This document shows, in pieces, positions 45,852 through 54,713 of a stretch of 64,000 nt of DNA. Positions within the stretch are counted from its first letter, which is position 1; every line of letters starts with the position of its first letter. The notes under the pieces are model-generated. The model did no database searches. It was not told the DNA's origin and saw only the letters and a list, made by a program, of their open reading frames with translations. This DNA comes from Pseudonocardia acidicola (lineage in GTDB: Bacteria > Actinomycetota > Actinomycetes > Mycobacteriales > Pseudonocardiaceae). The stretch is from positions 36,303 through 100,302 of the forward strand of contig NZ_JAAXLA010000019.1 of NCBI RefSeq assembly GCF_012911935.1, written 5' to 3'. Made by a program: the position numbers and the translations under genes.

Positions 45852-47114
45852 TTAGCAGACCGAGTCCGACGGCTTCGGATTGGTCAGGCCGAACAGCCGC
45901 CGGCCGCGTAGCCCGACCCAGGTGCCGACCAGCGCCGCGAGCCCCCACACCCAGCCCGACAGACTGCCCGACGCGATGCCGGCCAGGTAGGCCCCGATGT
46001 TGCAGCCCGACGCCAGCCGGGCGCCGACGCCCATGATGATCCCGCCGAGCACCGCGGCCAGCGCCGTGCGCCACGGGATGCTGCGGTGCAGCACCCACAC
46101 GCCGCCGGCCGCGGCCGCGACCGCGGCCCCGACCATGATCCCGATGTCGGTCAGCGACGTCTTGTCGGCGAGCACCGGCCCGGCCAGCATCCGGGCCTGT
46201 GCGGGCTGCTGCCAGAAGGCCCACGTCTGCGGGTGCAACCCGATCAGCTGCAGCACCTTCGCCCCCCACAGCCCGAACGCGCTGGTCACGCCCCATGCGC
46301 CGCCGGAAACGAGGAGCACGCCCGCCCCGAGCACCGCGAGCACGACCGCGCCGACGAGCATCGGCCAGGCCCCGCGGACCACCCGCGCGACCCCGGTGCT
46401 GGTGGCCACCGCGCCCGCCGGGGGCGGGTTGCGCCGGGCCTGCACCGCACGGCTCACCAGCACCACCGCGAGCAGCGCCACGATCGTCACCACCCACGAG
46501 CCGAACCAGCCGATGTGCTCGGCGAGCACGACGGCCGGCAGCGCGGGCAGGTCGGCGACCAGCTCGTACTGCCAGGTGTAGAGCACCGAGCCGGCCACGA
46601 ACCCGAGCAGGGTGAGCACGATGGTGCCCTGCCCGGAGCCGACGGCGAACAACGTCCCGGAGGCACATGCGCCGCCGAGTTGCATGCCGGCCCCGAACAG
46701 GAACGCGCCGAGCAGCAGCCCGACCCCCAGCGGCCCGGCCGTCGGGGCCGGCGTCGAGCCGAACAACCCCGTCCCGGTGCCGATGATCAGCGCGAACAGC
46801 GTCGCCGTGGTGCCCAGCAGCAGGGTGTGCGCCCGCAGGCCCGAGCCGTTGCCGACCGCCACGAGCTGGCGCCACGCCGAGGTGAACCCGAACCGGGAGT
46901 GGAACAGCGCGAAGCCGAGGCCGACGCCGAGCGCGAGCAGCACGGCCTGCCGGGCCCCGTGTTCGGCCGCGACCAGCCCGGTCAGCACCGCACCGACCAG
47001 CAGGAACAGGCTCAGCGGAAGCCACTGGACCGGCGGCGCGGCGCCGGCGGGCGGCCGGGGCCCGCAGGTCGGCGCCGGGGCCAGGAGAGATCGGGGAGGT
47101 GCGTCGACCGACAT
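45852..47114 (-). CDS. YeeE/YedE (TsuA-like) sulfur-compound transporter
   Basis: A 420-residue membrane protein with two repeats of the YeeE/YedE (DUF395) unit, about nine to ten helices. The conserved Cys blocks are GMQLGGACASGTLFAVGSGQG (N-terminal half) and MGVGARLASGCNIGAYLAGIASGS (C-terminal half), like the thiosulfate transporter TsuA, where cysteines relay the substrate. It lies 37 bp downstream of a Cys-ending leader peptide that likely reads cysteine supply. Confidence 0.85.
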   Translation of the reverse strand: MSVDAPPRSLLAPAPTCGPRPPAGAAPPVQWLPLSLFLLVGAVLTGLVAAEHGARQAVLLALGVGLGFALFHSRFGFTSAWRQLVAVGNGSGLRAHTLLLGTTATLFALIIGTGTGLFGSTPAPTAGPLGVGLLLGAFLFGAGMQLGGACASGTLFAVGSGQGTIVLTLLGFVAGSVLYTWQYELVADLPALPAVVLAEHIGWFGSWVVTIVALLAVVLVSRAVQARRNPPPAGAVATSTGVARVVRGAWPMLVGAVVLAVLGAGVLLVSGGAWGVTSAFGLWGAKVLQLIGLHPQTWAFWQQPAQARMLAGPVLADKTSLTDIGIMVGAAVAAAAGGVWVLHRSIPWRTALAAVLGGIIMGVGARLASGCNIGAYLAGIASGSLSGWVWGLAALVGTWVGLRGRRLFGLTNPKPSDSVC

Positions 47115-47151
47115 CGGGGTCTTCCTTCTGCGCTGCGGGGGACGGGCGGGC

Positions 47152-47280
47152 TCAGCGGCCGCGACACGCCCCGCCGCGCAGAGTTCCCAGGTCCACCCAC
47201 CAGCGGCGGGTCAGCAACAGCTCACGCACCTGATCACGGTAGCTCCGGACGGACCACCCGAACCACATCATCCGGTGCAT
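47152..47280 (-). CDS. Cys-containing leader peptide upstream of the sulfur transporter
   Basis: A 42-codon frame ends 37 bp before the transporter ATG. Its tail, LLLTRRWWVDLG then GGACRGR with a Cys four residues from the end, matches the actinobacterial leader-peptide family (pattern LLTRR-xx-VDL-x7-CR) found upstream of sulfur genes. Starts in frame: ATGs at 47280 and nearby, or a GTG at 47229 that would give a 25-residue peptide of normal leader length. A CACAAT box sits just before the distal ATGs. Ribosome stalling at the Cys codon when cysteine is short could set expression of the transporter. Confidence 0.7.
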   Translation of the reverse strand: MHRMMWFGWSVRSYRDQVRELLLTRRWWVDLGTLRGGACRGR

Positions 47281-47317
47281 TGTGAGCGAAAACAGTCGCC
47301 GGAACGGCGTTATCCGC

Positions 47318-49675
47318 TCACGGGCGGCGCAGCCGCTTCACCATCGACGGCAGGTCTGCGGCGTGCACGACGGTGAGCCGCTGGGTGGCCCGGGTGAGCG
47401 CGACGTAGAGGTCGTTCGTGCCGCGCGGGGACTCGGCGAGCACCTCGGCGGGCTCCACCAGCACCACCGCGTCGAACTCCAGGCCCTTGGCCGCGGTGAT
47501 CGGCAGCACCACGACCGGCGCCTCGAGGTCCTCGGCGTCGTCACCGTTCTCGGCGGACCCGTCCGCGCCGAGCAGGCGCTCGCGCAACGCCGCGACCCGC
47601 TCGGTGGGGGCGAGCACCGCGACCCGGCCGTCCCCGACCGCCTCGCGCTCCTCGCCGACCACGTCGACGAGCAGCCCGTCCGACCCGTCGAGCGAGCCGG
47701 GCGCCACCCGCAGCGCCCGCGGCGGGACGCCGGTGCTGCGCACCGAGCTGGGCGGTGCGAGGCCCGGATCGATGGTGGCGAGCACGTCGTCGGCGACGTC
47801 GGCGATCTCGGCCGGCGTCCGGTAGTTGACGGTCAGCTGCTCGAGCCGCCAGCGGTTGGCCACGAACGGGCTCAACACCTCGTTCCACGACCCGGCACCG
47901 GCCAGGTCGCCGGTCTGGGCGATGTCGCCGACCAGGGTCATCGACCGGCTCGGGACCCGCCGCATGATCAGCCGCCAGGCCATCGGTGACAGCTCCTGGG
48001 CCTCGTCGACGATCACGTGGCCGTAGGTCCACTCCCGGTCGGCCATGGCGCGGTCGGCGGTGGAGTCGTAGCGGCGCACCTGCTGGCGCTCGGCCAGCCG
48101 GTCGGCGTCGACGATGTCCGTCGCCCGCAGCAGCTCCGGGTCGAGGTCCTCCTCGAGATCCAGCACGTCGAGCACGCCCTGGGCGTACTCGACCTCCTCG
48201 CGCAGCGCGGCGGCCGCCGCGGCGGCCGCCGCGGACCCGTCGTCGCCGAGCAGTTCGGCCGCCTCGTCGAGCAGCGGGACGTCGGCCGGGGTCCACCGAT
48301 CGTCGGAGGGAACATCGTCGCCGGGCGCCTCGCGGGCCAGCAGCGCACGCTCCTCGGCCGGGATCCGGCGGGCGACCGAGTTGAGCCGCCGCGGCGAGGC
48401 GAACAGGTCGATGAGCAGCTGCTCGGCCGACAGCGTCGGCCACAGCTCGTCGAGCTCGCGGGTGAGCTCGGGGCTCTCCCGCAGCTCCTCGCGGATGTCA
48501 TCCAGGTCGGCCGGGCTGAGCAGCCGGCGCCCGCCCAGCGTCCGGGCGACCTGCTCGGCGAGCAGCCGGATGGCCTCACGCTGGAACACCCGTTTGGCCT
48601 CGTTGTGCGGTTTGCGGGAGCGCCGGGCCCTGGTACGGGCCTGGTTGGCGATGTCGCGGTCCAGCCGCACCTTCTGCTGCTCGACGACGAGCTCGATCGG
48701 CTTGCGCGGCACCTGCTGGCGGTCCCGCACCGCCGCCGCGATGACCTGCGCCATCTCCGCGCGGCCCTTGATCTCGGCGGTCGCGGCCGGTTCGGTCCGG
48801 CGCGCGTGCAGTCCCGGGTGCAGCTGGGCGACGGTGCCGAGCACCACGCTGGTCTCCCCCAGCGACGGCAGCACCTGCCCGATGTAGCGCAGGAAGGTCG
48901 CGTTCGGGCCGACCACGAGCACGCCGCGGCGGGCCAACCGGTCGCGGTGGGTGTAGAGCAGGTACGCGGCGCGGTGCAGCGCGACCGCGGTCTTCCCGGT
49001 GCCCGGTCCGCCCTGCACCACCAGCACCCCGGACGGCTTGGACCGGATGATCCGGTCCTGCTCGGCCTGGATGGTGGCCACGATGTCGCTCATCCGCCCG
49101 GTGCGGGCCTGCGTCACCGCCGCCATCAGCGCGGCCTCGCTGGTCAGCCCGGGGCGGCTGCCCTGCTCGGCCGAGGCGAGGTCGAGCACCTCGTCGTCGA
49201 CGCCGATGACGGTGCGGCCGCGGGTGCGCAGGTGCCGGCGGCGGCGGATCCCCTCGGGCGAGGCGGCAGTGGCGGTGTAGAACGGCCGGGCCGCCGGGGC
49301 GCGCCAGTCCATCAGCAGCGGCTCGTACTCGTGCTCCTCGTCGAGCAGACCCAGCCGGCCGATGTAGCGCGTCTCGTTCTCCTCGGTGTCCAGCCGGCCG
49401 AACGCGAGCCCGTGCTCGGCGGCCCGCAGGGCGGCCAGCCGGTCGGTGTACATGGCCGCGGCGGCGTCCCGCTCGGTCAGCGCCTGCGGGGTGCCGACGG
49501 TCTCGCCGTGCAGCACGTCGTGCAACCGGCGCGCGGTCTCCCGGCGCCGCTCGTCGAGCCGCTCGTAGAGCATGCCGACATAGGCCTGCTCGTGCGCGAG
49601 GCCATCGTCGGCGGGAGCGGTTCCGTTGCCCTGTCGCGGGTCGCGCGGACTCTCGGACGACGCGCTGTTCGACAC
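47318..49675 (-). CDS. HelD/HelR-type RNA polymerase-recycling ATPase
   Basis: A 785-residue SF1 (UvrD-like) ATPase. Walker A is GGPGTGKTAVALHRAAYL (Gly222-Thr229), Walker B VIVDEAQELSP, followed by MRRVPSRSMTLVGDIAQTGD and the C-terminal LPITAAKGLEFDAVVLVEP and NDLYVALTRATQRL. A long charged coiled-coil-like N-terminal arm (about 30-130) and an alpha-helical insert in domain 1A are as in actinobacterial HelD, which releases stalled RNA polymerase; HelR relatives also protect against rifamycins. GTG at 49675 chosen; an open frame extends further. Divergent from the sigma-factor gene. Confidence 0.85.
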   Translation of the reverse strand: MSNSASSESPRDPRQGNGTAPADDGLAHEQAYVGMLYERLDERRRETARRLHDVLHGETVGTPQALTERDAAAAMYTDRLAALRAAEHGLAFGRLDTEENETRYIGRLGLLDEEHEYEPLLMDWRAPAARPFYTATAASPEGIRRRRHLRTRGRTVIGVDDEVLDLASAEQGSRPGLTSEAALMAAVTQARTGRMSDIVATIQAEQDRIIRSKPSGVLVVQGGPGTGKTAVALHRAAYLLYTHRDRLARRGVLVVGPNATFLRYIGQVLPSLGETSVVLGTVAQLHPGLHARRTEPAATAEIKGRAEMAQVIAAAVRDRQQVPRKPIELVVEQQKVRLDRDIANQARTRARRSRKPHNEAKRVFQREAIRLLAEQVARTLGGRRLLSPADLDDIREELRESPELTRELDELWPTLSAEQLLIDLFASPRRLNSVARRIPAEERALLAREAPGDDVPSDDRWTPADVPLLDEAAELLGDDGSAAAAAAAAALREEVEYAQGVLDVLDLEEDLDPELLRATDIVDADRLAERQQVRRYDSTADRAMADREWTYGHVIVDEAQELSPMAWRLIMRRVPSRSMTLVGDIAQTGDLAGAGSWNEVLSPFVANRWRLEQLTVNYRTPAEIADVADDVLATIDPGLAPPSSVRSTGVPPRALRVAPGSLDGSDGLLVDVVGEEREAVGDGRVAVLAPTERVAALRERLLGADGSAENGDDAEDLEAPVVVLPITAAKGLEFDAVVLVEPAEVLAESPRGTNDLYVALTRATQRLTVVHAADLPSMVKRLRRP

Positions 49676-49766
49676 CAGACGGACACCTTCACCAGGGGAG
49701 GGACGACGTACGCCCGGTCGACATGCACCCTCGAGCCGAGCGACTATCCAACGTACCAGCGCCCGG

Positions 49767-49792
49767 GTTTCCGATTGCGGGGCAGCGGGTAG
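49767..49792 (+). promoter_or_regulatory. SigB/F-type promoter candidate upstream of the sigma factor
   Basis: GTTT (49767-49770), 16-nt spacer, GGGTAG (49787-49792), matching the GTTT-N15-17-GGGTA consensus of group 3 stress sigma factors. It sits 45 bp before the sigma-factor GTG, so the factor probably activates itself. Confidence 0.65.
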
Positions 49793-49837
49793 ACGCCCGG
49801 GTGCGCCCTCTCCGGCCCTGCGGCCCCTCTCGGCACC

Positions 49838-50632
49838 GTGGCTGACCTGCGGTCCGGCACCACTCCTGATCCCGAGTACGCGCACCTGTTGCCCCTGTTC
49901 GACGAGTTCGCGTCACTACCCGACGACGCACCCCGGCGCGGCGAGCTGCGCGCGGAGCTCGTCACCGGTTATCTGCCGATCGTGCGGCACATCGCCCGCC
50001 GCTTCGCCGGCCGCGGCGAGCCGGTCGACGACCTCGAGCAGGCGGGCACGGTCGGCCTGATCAACGCCGTGGACCGGTTCGACCCGGGCCGGGGCGTCGA
50101 CTTCCTGTCCTATGCGGTTCCCACGATCACCGGGGAGGTGCGCCGGTACTTCCGGGACCGCACCTGGTCGATGCGGGTACCGCGGCGGCTCAAGGAACTG
50201 CAGGGGGCGATCAACGGGGTGATCGGCCCGCTGTCCCAGGAGCTCGGCCGGGCCCCGAAGCCCAGTGAGATCGCCGCCCGGCTCGGCCTGGACACCGATG
50301 AGGTGCTGGAGGGGCTCGACGCCCAGCAGGTCTACCGCAGCACGTCGCTCGACGAGCTGGTGGCCGGTGCCGACGCCGCGCTGAGCGAGACCCTCGGCGT
50401 CGCCGATGCCGAGCTGGAGAAGGTCGAGTACCGCCAGACCCTCGCCCCGCTGCTCGACGAGCTGCCCAAGCGCGAACGCATGATCCTCGTCCTGCGGTTC
50501 TTCGGGAACATGACGCAGACCCAGATCGCCGAGAAGGTCGGAATCTCCCAGATGCACGTGTCCCGGCTGCTCGCCCAGACCGTGGCGCAGCTGCGCCAGC
50601 GGATGAACGAGGACGACATCGGATTCTTATGA
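49838..50632 (+). CDS. SigB/SigF/SigG-group stress sigma factor
   Basis: A 264-residue sigma-70 (group 3). Region 2 runs YLPIVRHIARRFAGRGEPVDDLEQAGTVGLINAVDRFDPGRGVDFLSYAVPTITGEVRRYFRDRTW; region 3 LKELQGAINGVIGPLSQELGR; region 4 RMILVLRFFGNMTQTQIAEKVGISQMHVSRLLAQT. Length and region 1 lack place it with SigF/SigB. It should be held by an RsbW-type kinase such as those at 28986 or 31343. Candidate target promoters in this window share GTTT-N16-GGGTA. GTG start. Confidence 0.93.
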   Translation: MADLRSGTTPDPEYAHLLPLFDEFASLPDDAPRRGELRAELVTGYLPIVRHIARRFAGRGEPVDDLEQAGTVGLINAVDRFDPGRGVDFLSYAVPTITGEVRRYFRDRTWSMRVPRRLKELQGAINGVIGPLSQELGRAPKPSEIAARLGLDTDEVLEGLDAQQVYRSTSLDELVAGADAALSETLGVADAELEKVEYRQTLAPLLDELPKRERMILVLRFFGNMTQTQIAEKVGISQMHVSRLLAQTVAQLRQRMNEDDIGFL

Positions 50633-50637
50633 ACAAT

Positions 50638-50663
50638 GTTTGGCGCGTTTTCCGGTGAGGTAC
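50638..50663 (+). promoter_or_regulatory. SigB/F-type promoter candidate for the SRPBCC gene
   Basis: GTTT (50638-50641), 16-nt spacer, AGGTAC (50658-50663), nine bases before the ATG at 50673, so the transcript would be nearly leaderless. First base of the -10 differs from consensus. Confidence 0.5.
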
Positions 50664-50672
50664 GCAGCTGAC

Positions 50673-51164
50673 ATGAGCACCAACCTTCTGCACAGTGTCG
50701 ATGTCGCCGTTCCCGTCAGCACCGCGTACGACCAGTGGACGCAGTTCGAGAGCTTCCCGCAGTTCATGGAGGGTGTGGACCGGATCGACCAGCTCGATCG
50801 GACCCGCACGCACTGGGTCACCTCGATCGGCGGCGTCCAGCGTGAGTTCGACGCGGAGATCACCGAGCAGCACCCGGACGAGCGCGTGGCGTGGAAGACC
50901 GAGAACGGCGTGCACCAGGCCGGCGTCGTCACCTTCCACCGGGTCGACGCCGACACGACCCGGGTCACCCTGCAGTTGGACTACGAGCCCGAGGGCGTGA
51001 CCGAGAAGGTCGGCGACGCGCTGGGCATCGTGGAACGGCGGACCAAGTCCGACCTGGACAACTTCAAACGCTTCATCGAGTCCCGGGGCGCCGCGGAGGG
51101 CGCGTGGCGCGGCGACGTCGAGCGCGCGTCCCAGCGCGGACAGACCGCGGGACCGCCGGCCTGA
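50673..51164 (+). CDS. SRPBCC-family (polyketide cyclase-like) protein
   Basis: About 163 residues with the START-like fold pattern: SVDVAVPVSTAYDQWTQFESFPQFMEGVDRIDQLD, HWVTSIGGVQREFDAEITEQHPDERVAWKT, TRVTLQLDYEPEGV. It binds a hydrophobic ligand, role unknown. Membership in the stress island is indicated by the promoter box and by the same arrangement of neighbours. Confidence 0.87.
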   Translation: MSTNLLHSVDVAVPVSTAYDQWTQFESFPQFMEGVDRIDQLDRTRTHWVTSIGGVQREFDAEITEQHPDERVAWKTENGVHQAGVVTFHRVDADTTRVTLQLDYEPEGVTEKVGDALGIVERRTKSDLDNFKRFIESRGAAEGAWRGDVERASQRGQTAGPPA

Positions 51165-51185
51165 CCCACCGTCCCTGCCCGGAGC

Positions 51186-51220
51186 GACGGGGCCGTTCCG
51201 CACCGCGGAGCGGCCCCGTC
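51186..51220 (+). terminator. Terminator after the SRPBCC gene
   Basis: A 16-bp stem (GACGGGGCCGTTCCGC at 51186-51201 pairing with 51205-51220, one G-U pair) with a 3-nt loop, 21 bp past the stop. Confidence 0.8.
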
Positions 51221-51274
51221 GCCGTGTGACGGGTCGACGCCGATCAGCGGTCCGGGCGGGGGTGGACACGACAA

Positions 51275-51305
51275 AGCCCGGGCCCCTGCGGCGGGTACCC
51301 GGGCT
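51275..51305 (-). terminator. Terminator for the PfpI gene
   Basis: Read on the minus strand, AGCCCGGG and its complement flank a 15-nt loop and are followed by TTTGTC, a rare U-rich tail for this genome, 19 bp after the PfpI stop. Confidence 0.7.
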
Positions 51306-51323
51306 CGGAACACAGCAGCCTGC

Positions 51324-51905
51324 TCAGCCGACGGTGGCCCCTTCGTCGTGCACCCGGTGCTTGCCCTCGGCGAACTCCTCGACGATCTTCGCGCAGAACG
51401 CGGGCAGGTCGTCCGGGTTGCGGCTGGAGACCAGGCCCTTGTCGGTGACGACCTCTTCGTCGACGACGGTCCCACCGGCGTTGCGGATGTCGGTCCGCAG
51501 GCTGGGGAACGACGTCAGGGTGCGGCCGCGCACCAGGTCGGCCTCCACCAGCGTCCACGGCGCGTGGCAGATCGCTGCGACCGGCTTGCCGGCACGGAAG
51601 ATCTCCTGCACGAAGCGGCGCGCGTTCTCGTCCATCCGGAGCCGATCGGCGTTCACGGTGCCGCCGGGCATGATCAGCGCGTCGTAGTCGGCCACCTGGG
51701 CCTTGTCGAGGGTGACGTCAACACCGAACGTGTCGGCCGGCTCGATGTCGCCGTTCATCGCCTGGATCGCGCCGTCGTTGATCGAGACGATCTCGGCGCG
51801 CGCCCCCTCGGCGGTCACCGCATCGCGGGGCTGGGTGAGCTCGACCTGCTCCACCCCGTCGGTGGCCAGGATCGCAATGCGCTTGCCGTCCAACTTTCCT
51901 GCCAT
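51324..51905 (-). CDS. DJ-1/PfpI-family protein
   Basis: A 193-residue class I glutamine-amidotransferase-like protein (DJ-1/PfpI). The elbow Cys lies in AAICHAPWTLVEADLV (near residue 117), with the Glu in GVEQVELTQPRD. Members are proteases, glyoxalase III or deglycase-like stress proteins. GGAAGGGAG precedes the ATG. A GTTT-N16-GGGCAT box upstream ties it to the stress sigma factor. Confidence 0.9.
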   Translation of the reverse strand: MAGKLDGKRIAILATDGVEQVELTQPRDAVTAEGARAEIVSINDGAIQAMNGDIEPADTFGVDVTLDKAQVADYDALIMPGGTVNADRLRMDENARRFVQEIFRAGKPVAAICHAPWTLVEADLVRGRTLTSFPSLRTDIRNAGGTVVDEEVVTDKGLVSSRNPDDLPAFCAKIVEEFAEGKHRVHDEGATVG

Positions 51906-51951
51906 GACTCCCTTCCCGACCCGGCCGTTCGAAGACCGGTTCTCCCCCGGG

Positions 51952-51977
51952 ATGCCCTGGTCCGGTCGGCACCAAAC
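51952..51977 (-). promoter_or_regulatory. SigB/F-type promoter candidate for PfpI
   Basis: On the minus strand GTTT (51977-51974), 16-nt spacer, GGGCAT (51957-51952), 46 bp before the PfpI ATG. Its -35 abuts that of the divergent DUF2945 promoter. Confidence 0.55.
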
Positions 51978-51978
51978 G

Positions 51979-52004
51979 GTGTGCCGGGTTACGCGGTCGG
52001 GTAG
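51979..52004 (+). promoter_or_regulatory. SigB/F-type promoter candidate for DUF2945 gene
   Basis: GTGT (51979-51982), 16-nt spacer, GGGTAG (51999-52004), nine bases before the ATG at 52014. One -35 base differs from GTTT. Confidence 0.55.
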
Positions 52005-52013
52005 GCGGCGAGC

Positions 52014-52172
52014 ATGAGCGACAAGAATCTCCAGAAGGGTGACGAGGTCGAATGGCACAGCCACGGGGGCACGGCGGTGGGTGAGGTGGTCGAGAAGATC
52101 ACCACGGAGAAGCGGGCCGCCGGCCGGAAGGTCACGGCCTCGAAGGACGAGCCGCAGTGGCGAGCCCGCTGA
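52014..52172 (+). CDS. DUF2945 (TUDOR-like) small protein, short C-terminus
   Basis: A 52-residue protein with the DUF2945 start: LQKGDEVEWHSHGGTAVGEVVEKITTEKRAAGRKVTASKDEPQWR. Family members continue with a Val-x-Ser-x-Lys-Thr-Gly-x-x-Ala-x-His-Lys-Pro segment (about 20 residues) that is missing here; the frame ends at a TGA, so the protein is likely truncated. Too short to be found without its neighbours. Divergent from PfpI with back-to-back promoter boxes. Confidence 0.8.
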   Translation: MSDKNLQKGDEVEWHSHGGTAVGEVVEKITTEKRAAGRKVTASKDEPQWRAR

Positions 52173-52299
52173 TCGCGGTCAGGAGGAGCGGATCAAGCGG
52201 ACCACGGCGCCTGCCCCACCCGGGCGGCGCCGGGTCGACCCGGATCAGTCCGACGGGGGTCCGGCGACCAGGGCGCTCACGTCGCGATGTACCCCCGAT

Positions 52300-52333
52300 C
52301 CGCGATCCGCGGCCTGACCGCTGCGGATCGCGG
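52300..52333. terminator. Hairpin between DUF2945 and GH65 genes
   Basis: CCGCGATCCGC (52300-52310) pairs with GCGGATCGCGG (52323-52333), 11 bp, with a 12-nt loop, in the convergent space between the two genes. Confidence 0.6.
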
Positions 52334-52349
52334 TTCGAGAGGGGTGGGT

Positions 52350-54713
52350 TCAGCCGGGGTGGCGCTGGCGGGGCGCGCGGCCGTAGGGCTGTTCCACCGG
52401 CTCCACGACGGGGGCCGACGGGATCGGCCGGGTCACCGGCTCGTCGGCCAGGGCCAGCGGCTCGTCGTGGTGGCGCAGCCGCATCGGCGGCCCGCTCACC
52501 AGCCGGTACTCCGCCTCTTCCTGGCTGAGCGTCACGCGCAGCTGCCGGCCCTGCCAGTTCAGCCCGAACGAGATCCGGCCCAGCGCGGGGGGCAGCCGGG
52601 GCGCGAAGGAGATCCCGTCACGGTCCGAACGCATCCCGCCGAACCCGGAGACCACCGCGTTCCAGGTGCCGGCCATCGACGCGATGTGCATGCCGTGATC
52701 GGTGTTGCCTGCCAGGTCGTTCAGGTCGACGAGCGCGGCCTCGGCCAGGTAGTCGTAGGCGAGGTCGAGATGCCCGGTCCACGCCGCGACCACGGCCTGG
52801 GTGGCCGCCGACAGCGACGAGTCCCGGACCGTGATGGCCTCGTAGTAGGCGAAGTTGCGGGCCATCTGCTCCGGAGTGAAGGCATCGGGCCGCAACTGCA
52901 TGGCCAGCACCAGGTCGGCCTGCTTGACCACCTGCTTGCGGTACAGGTCGTAGTACGGGACGTTCATCAGCAGCGGGTACTTCTCCGGCGGGGTGTTCTC
53001 GAAGTCCCACACCTGGTGGTCGGTGAAGCCCTCCGACTGGGGGTGCACCCCGAGGTTCGTGTCGTACGGGATCCGCATGGCCGTCGCCGCGTCCCGCCAG
53101 CTGGCCATCTCCTCGGCGTTGACCCCCAGCCGCGCCGCCGAGCGCGGGTGCCGGGCCGCGACCTCCGCGGCGTAGCGCAGGTTCAACTGCGCCATCAGGT
53201 TCGTGTAGACGTTGTTGTCCACGATCGCGGTGTACTCGTCGGGCCCGGTGACCCCGTCGATGCGGAACTCACCCGACGAGTCGTGGTGGCCCAGCGAACG
53301 CCACAGCCGCGCCGTCGCCACCAGCAGCTCCAGGCCGACCTCGCGCTCGAAGTCGGTGTCCCCGGTCGCGGCGACGTGCCGGCGCACGGCGTCGGCGATG
53401 TCGGCGTTGATGTGGAACGCCGCGGTGCCCGCCGGCCAGTACCCCGAGCACTCCTGGCCGCGGATGGTCCGCCACGGGAACGCGGCCCCGGCCAGGCCGA
53501 GCTGCTCGGCCCGCTCGTAGGCCAACGGCAGGATCGACTGCCGCCAGCGCAGCGCGTCCGCCGCCGCATCGGGGGCGAGGTAGGAGAGCACCGGCAGGGC
53601 GAAGGTCTCGGTGTCCCAGAACGTGTGCCCGTCGTAACCGTTGCCGGTCAGGCCCTTCGCCCCGATCGGCCGGCGCTCGGCACGGGCCCCGGCCTGCAGC
53701 ACGTGGAAGATCGCCAGCCGGATGGCCTGCTGCAGCTCGGCGTCGCCCTCGATCTCGACGTCGGCCGTGCTCCAGAAGTCGTCCAGGTAGGCCCGCTGCT
53801 CCTTGGCCAGCCCGTCGAAACCGGTGAACCGGGCGGCGGCCAGCGCGGCGCGGACCTGGTCGTGCACCGCGGGCAGCGAACGCCGCGACGACCAGCCGTA
53901 GGACAGGTACTTGACGATCCGCAGCTTCTCCCCCGGCTTCAGCCGGGTGATCACCGTGGTGCGTGCGATGTCCTCGGTGGCCTCGGAGGTGACCTTGGTG
54001 TCGGCCGGGCCGTGCACCTCGTGGTCCATCGCGGCCGCCACCCGCAGCCCGGACTGCCGGGTCTGGTGCACCAGCGTGGCGCCGGCCTCGTCGCTGCGGT
54101 GCAGCTCGGCGACCAGCGGCTCGGCCAGCGCCGCCTCCACCCGGGGGTCGCCGTCGTCGGCGGGCGGCAGCTGCTCGTTGGCCACCAGCTCGGACTGCAC
54201 CACCAGCAGCGCCGGCTCGTCGAGCACCTCGACCTCGTAGCAGATCGCGGCGATCGCGCGCTGGGTCAGCGACACCATCCGCTCGCTGCGCACGCGGATC
54301 CCGCGCCCCGCCGGTGACATCCACTCGACCTCGCGGGTGAGCGTGCCGGCCTGCATGTCCAGCACCCGCTCGTGGCGGCGCAGTTGGCCGTAGCGCAGGT
54401 CGAACGGCTCGTCGTCGACCAGCAGCCGGATCAGCTTGCCGTTGGTCACGTTGATGATCGTCTGGCCGGACTCCGGGTAGCCGTAGCCACCCTCGGCGTA
54501 CGGCAGCGGGCGGCGCTCGTAGAGCGAGTTGAGGTAGGTGCCGGGGATCGCGTGCGGCTCCCCCTCCTCGAGGTTGCCGCGCATCCCGATGTGGCCGTTG
54601 GACAGGGCGAAGACCGACTCCGTCTGTCCCATCGCCTCCAGGTGCAGCGCCGGCTCGCGCACCACCCACGGCTCGACGGTGAACGGACGCCCTGAGTCCG
54701 GAGCAGCGGTCAC
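52350..54713 (-). CDS. Glycoside hydrolase family 65 (disaccharide phosphorylase/hydrolase)
   Basis: A 787-residue GH65 enzyme. The N-terminal beta-sandwich (1-270) is followed by an (alpha/alpha)6 barrel with the general-acid Glu in [19 protein letters not shown] (about 490) and [19 protein letters not shown] and [11 protein letters not shown] (phosphate-binding region). The family acts on maltose, trehalose or kojibiose; the paired HAD phosphatase-like gene downstream suggests phosphorolysis giving beta-glucose-1-phosphate. It overlaps the HAD gene's stop (ATGA), so the two are co-translated. Confidence 0.92.
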   Translation of the reverse strand: MTAAPDSGRPFTVEPWVVREPALHLEAMGQTESVFALSNGHIGMRGNLEEGEPHAIPGTYLNSLYERRPLPYAEGGYGYPESGQTIINVTNGKLIRLLVDDEPFDLRYGQLRRHERVLDMQAGTLTREVEWMSPAGRGIRVRSERMVSLTQRAIAAICYEVEVLDEPALLVVQSELVANEQLPPADDGDPRVEAALAEPLVAELHRSDEAGATLVHQTRQSGLRVAAAMDHEVHGPADTKVTSEATEDIARTTVITRLKPGEKLRIVKYLSYGWSSRRSLPAVHDQVRAALAAARFTGFDGLAKEQRAYLDDFWSTADVEIEGDAELQQAIRLAIFHVLQAGARAERRPIGAKGLTGNGYDGHTFWDTETFALPVLSYLAPDAAADALRWRQSILPLAYERAEQLGLAGAAFPWRTIRGQECSGYWPAGTAAFHINADIADAVRRHVAATGDTDFEREVGLELLVATARLWRSLGHHDSSGEFRIDGVTGPDEYTAIVDNNVYTNLMAQLNLRYAAEVAARHPRSAARLGVNAEEMASWRDAATAMRIPYDTNLGVHPQSEGFTDHQVWDFENTPPEKYPLLMNVPYYDLYRKQVVKQADLVLAMQLRPDAFTPEQMARNFAYYEAITVRDSSLSAATQAVVAAWTGHLDLAYDYLAEAALVDLNDLAGNTDHGMHIASMAGTWNAVVSGFGGMRSDRDGISFAPRLPPALGRISFGLNWQGRQLRVTLSQEEAEYRLVSGPPMRLRHHDEPLALADEPVTRPIPSAPVVEPVEQPYGRAPRQRHPG

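Noticed and set aside
47318..49675. UvrD/PcrA repair helicase as identity of the ATPase
   Set aside because: Lacks the standard 2B domain layout and has the N-terminal coiled arm and insert of HelD-type RNA polymerase ATPases.
49676..49837. Rifamycin-associated element upstream of the HelD-type gene
   Set aside because: I could not identify a matching inverted-repeat element in this region, so antibiotic induction is not claimed.
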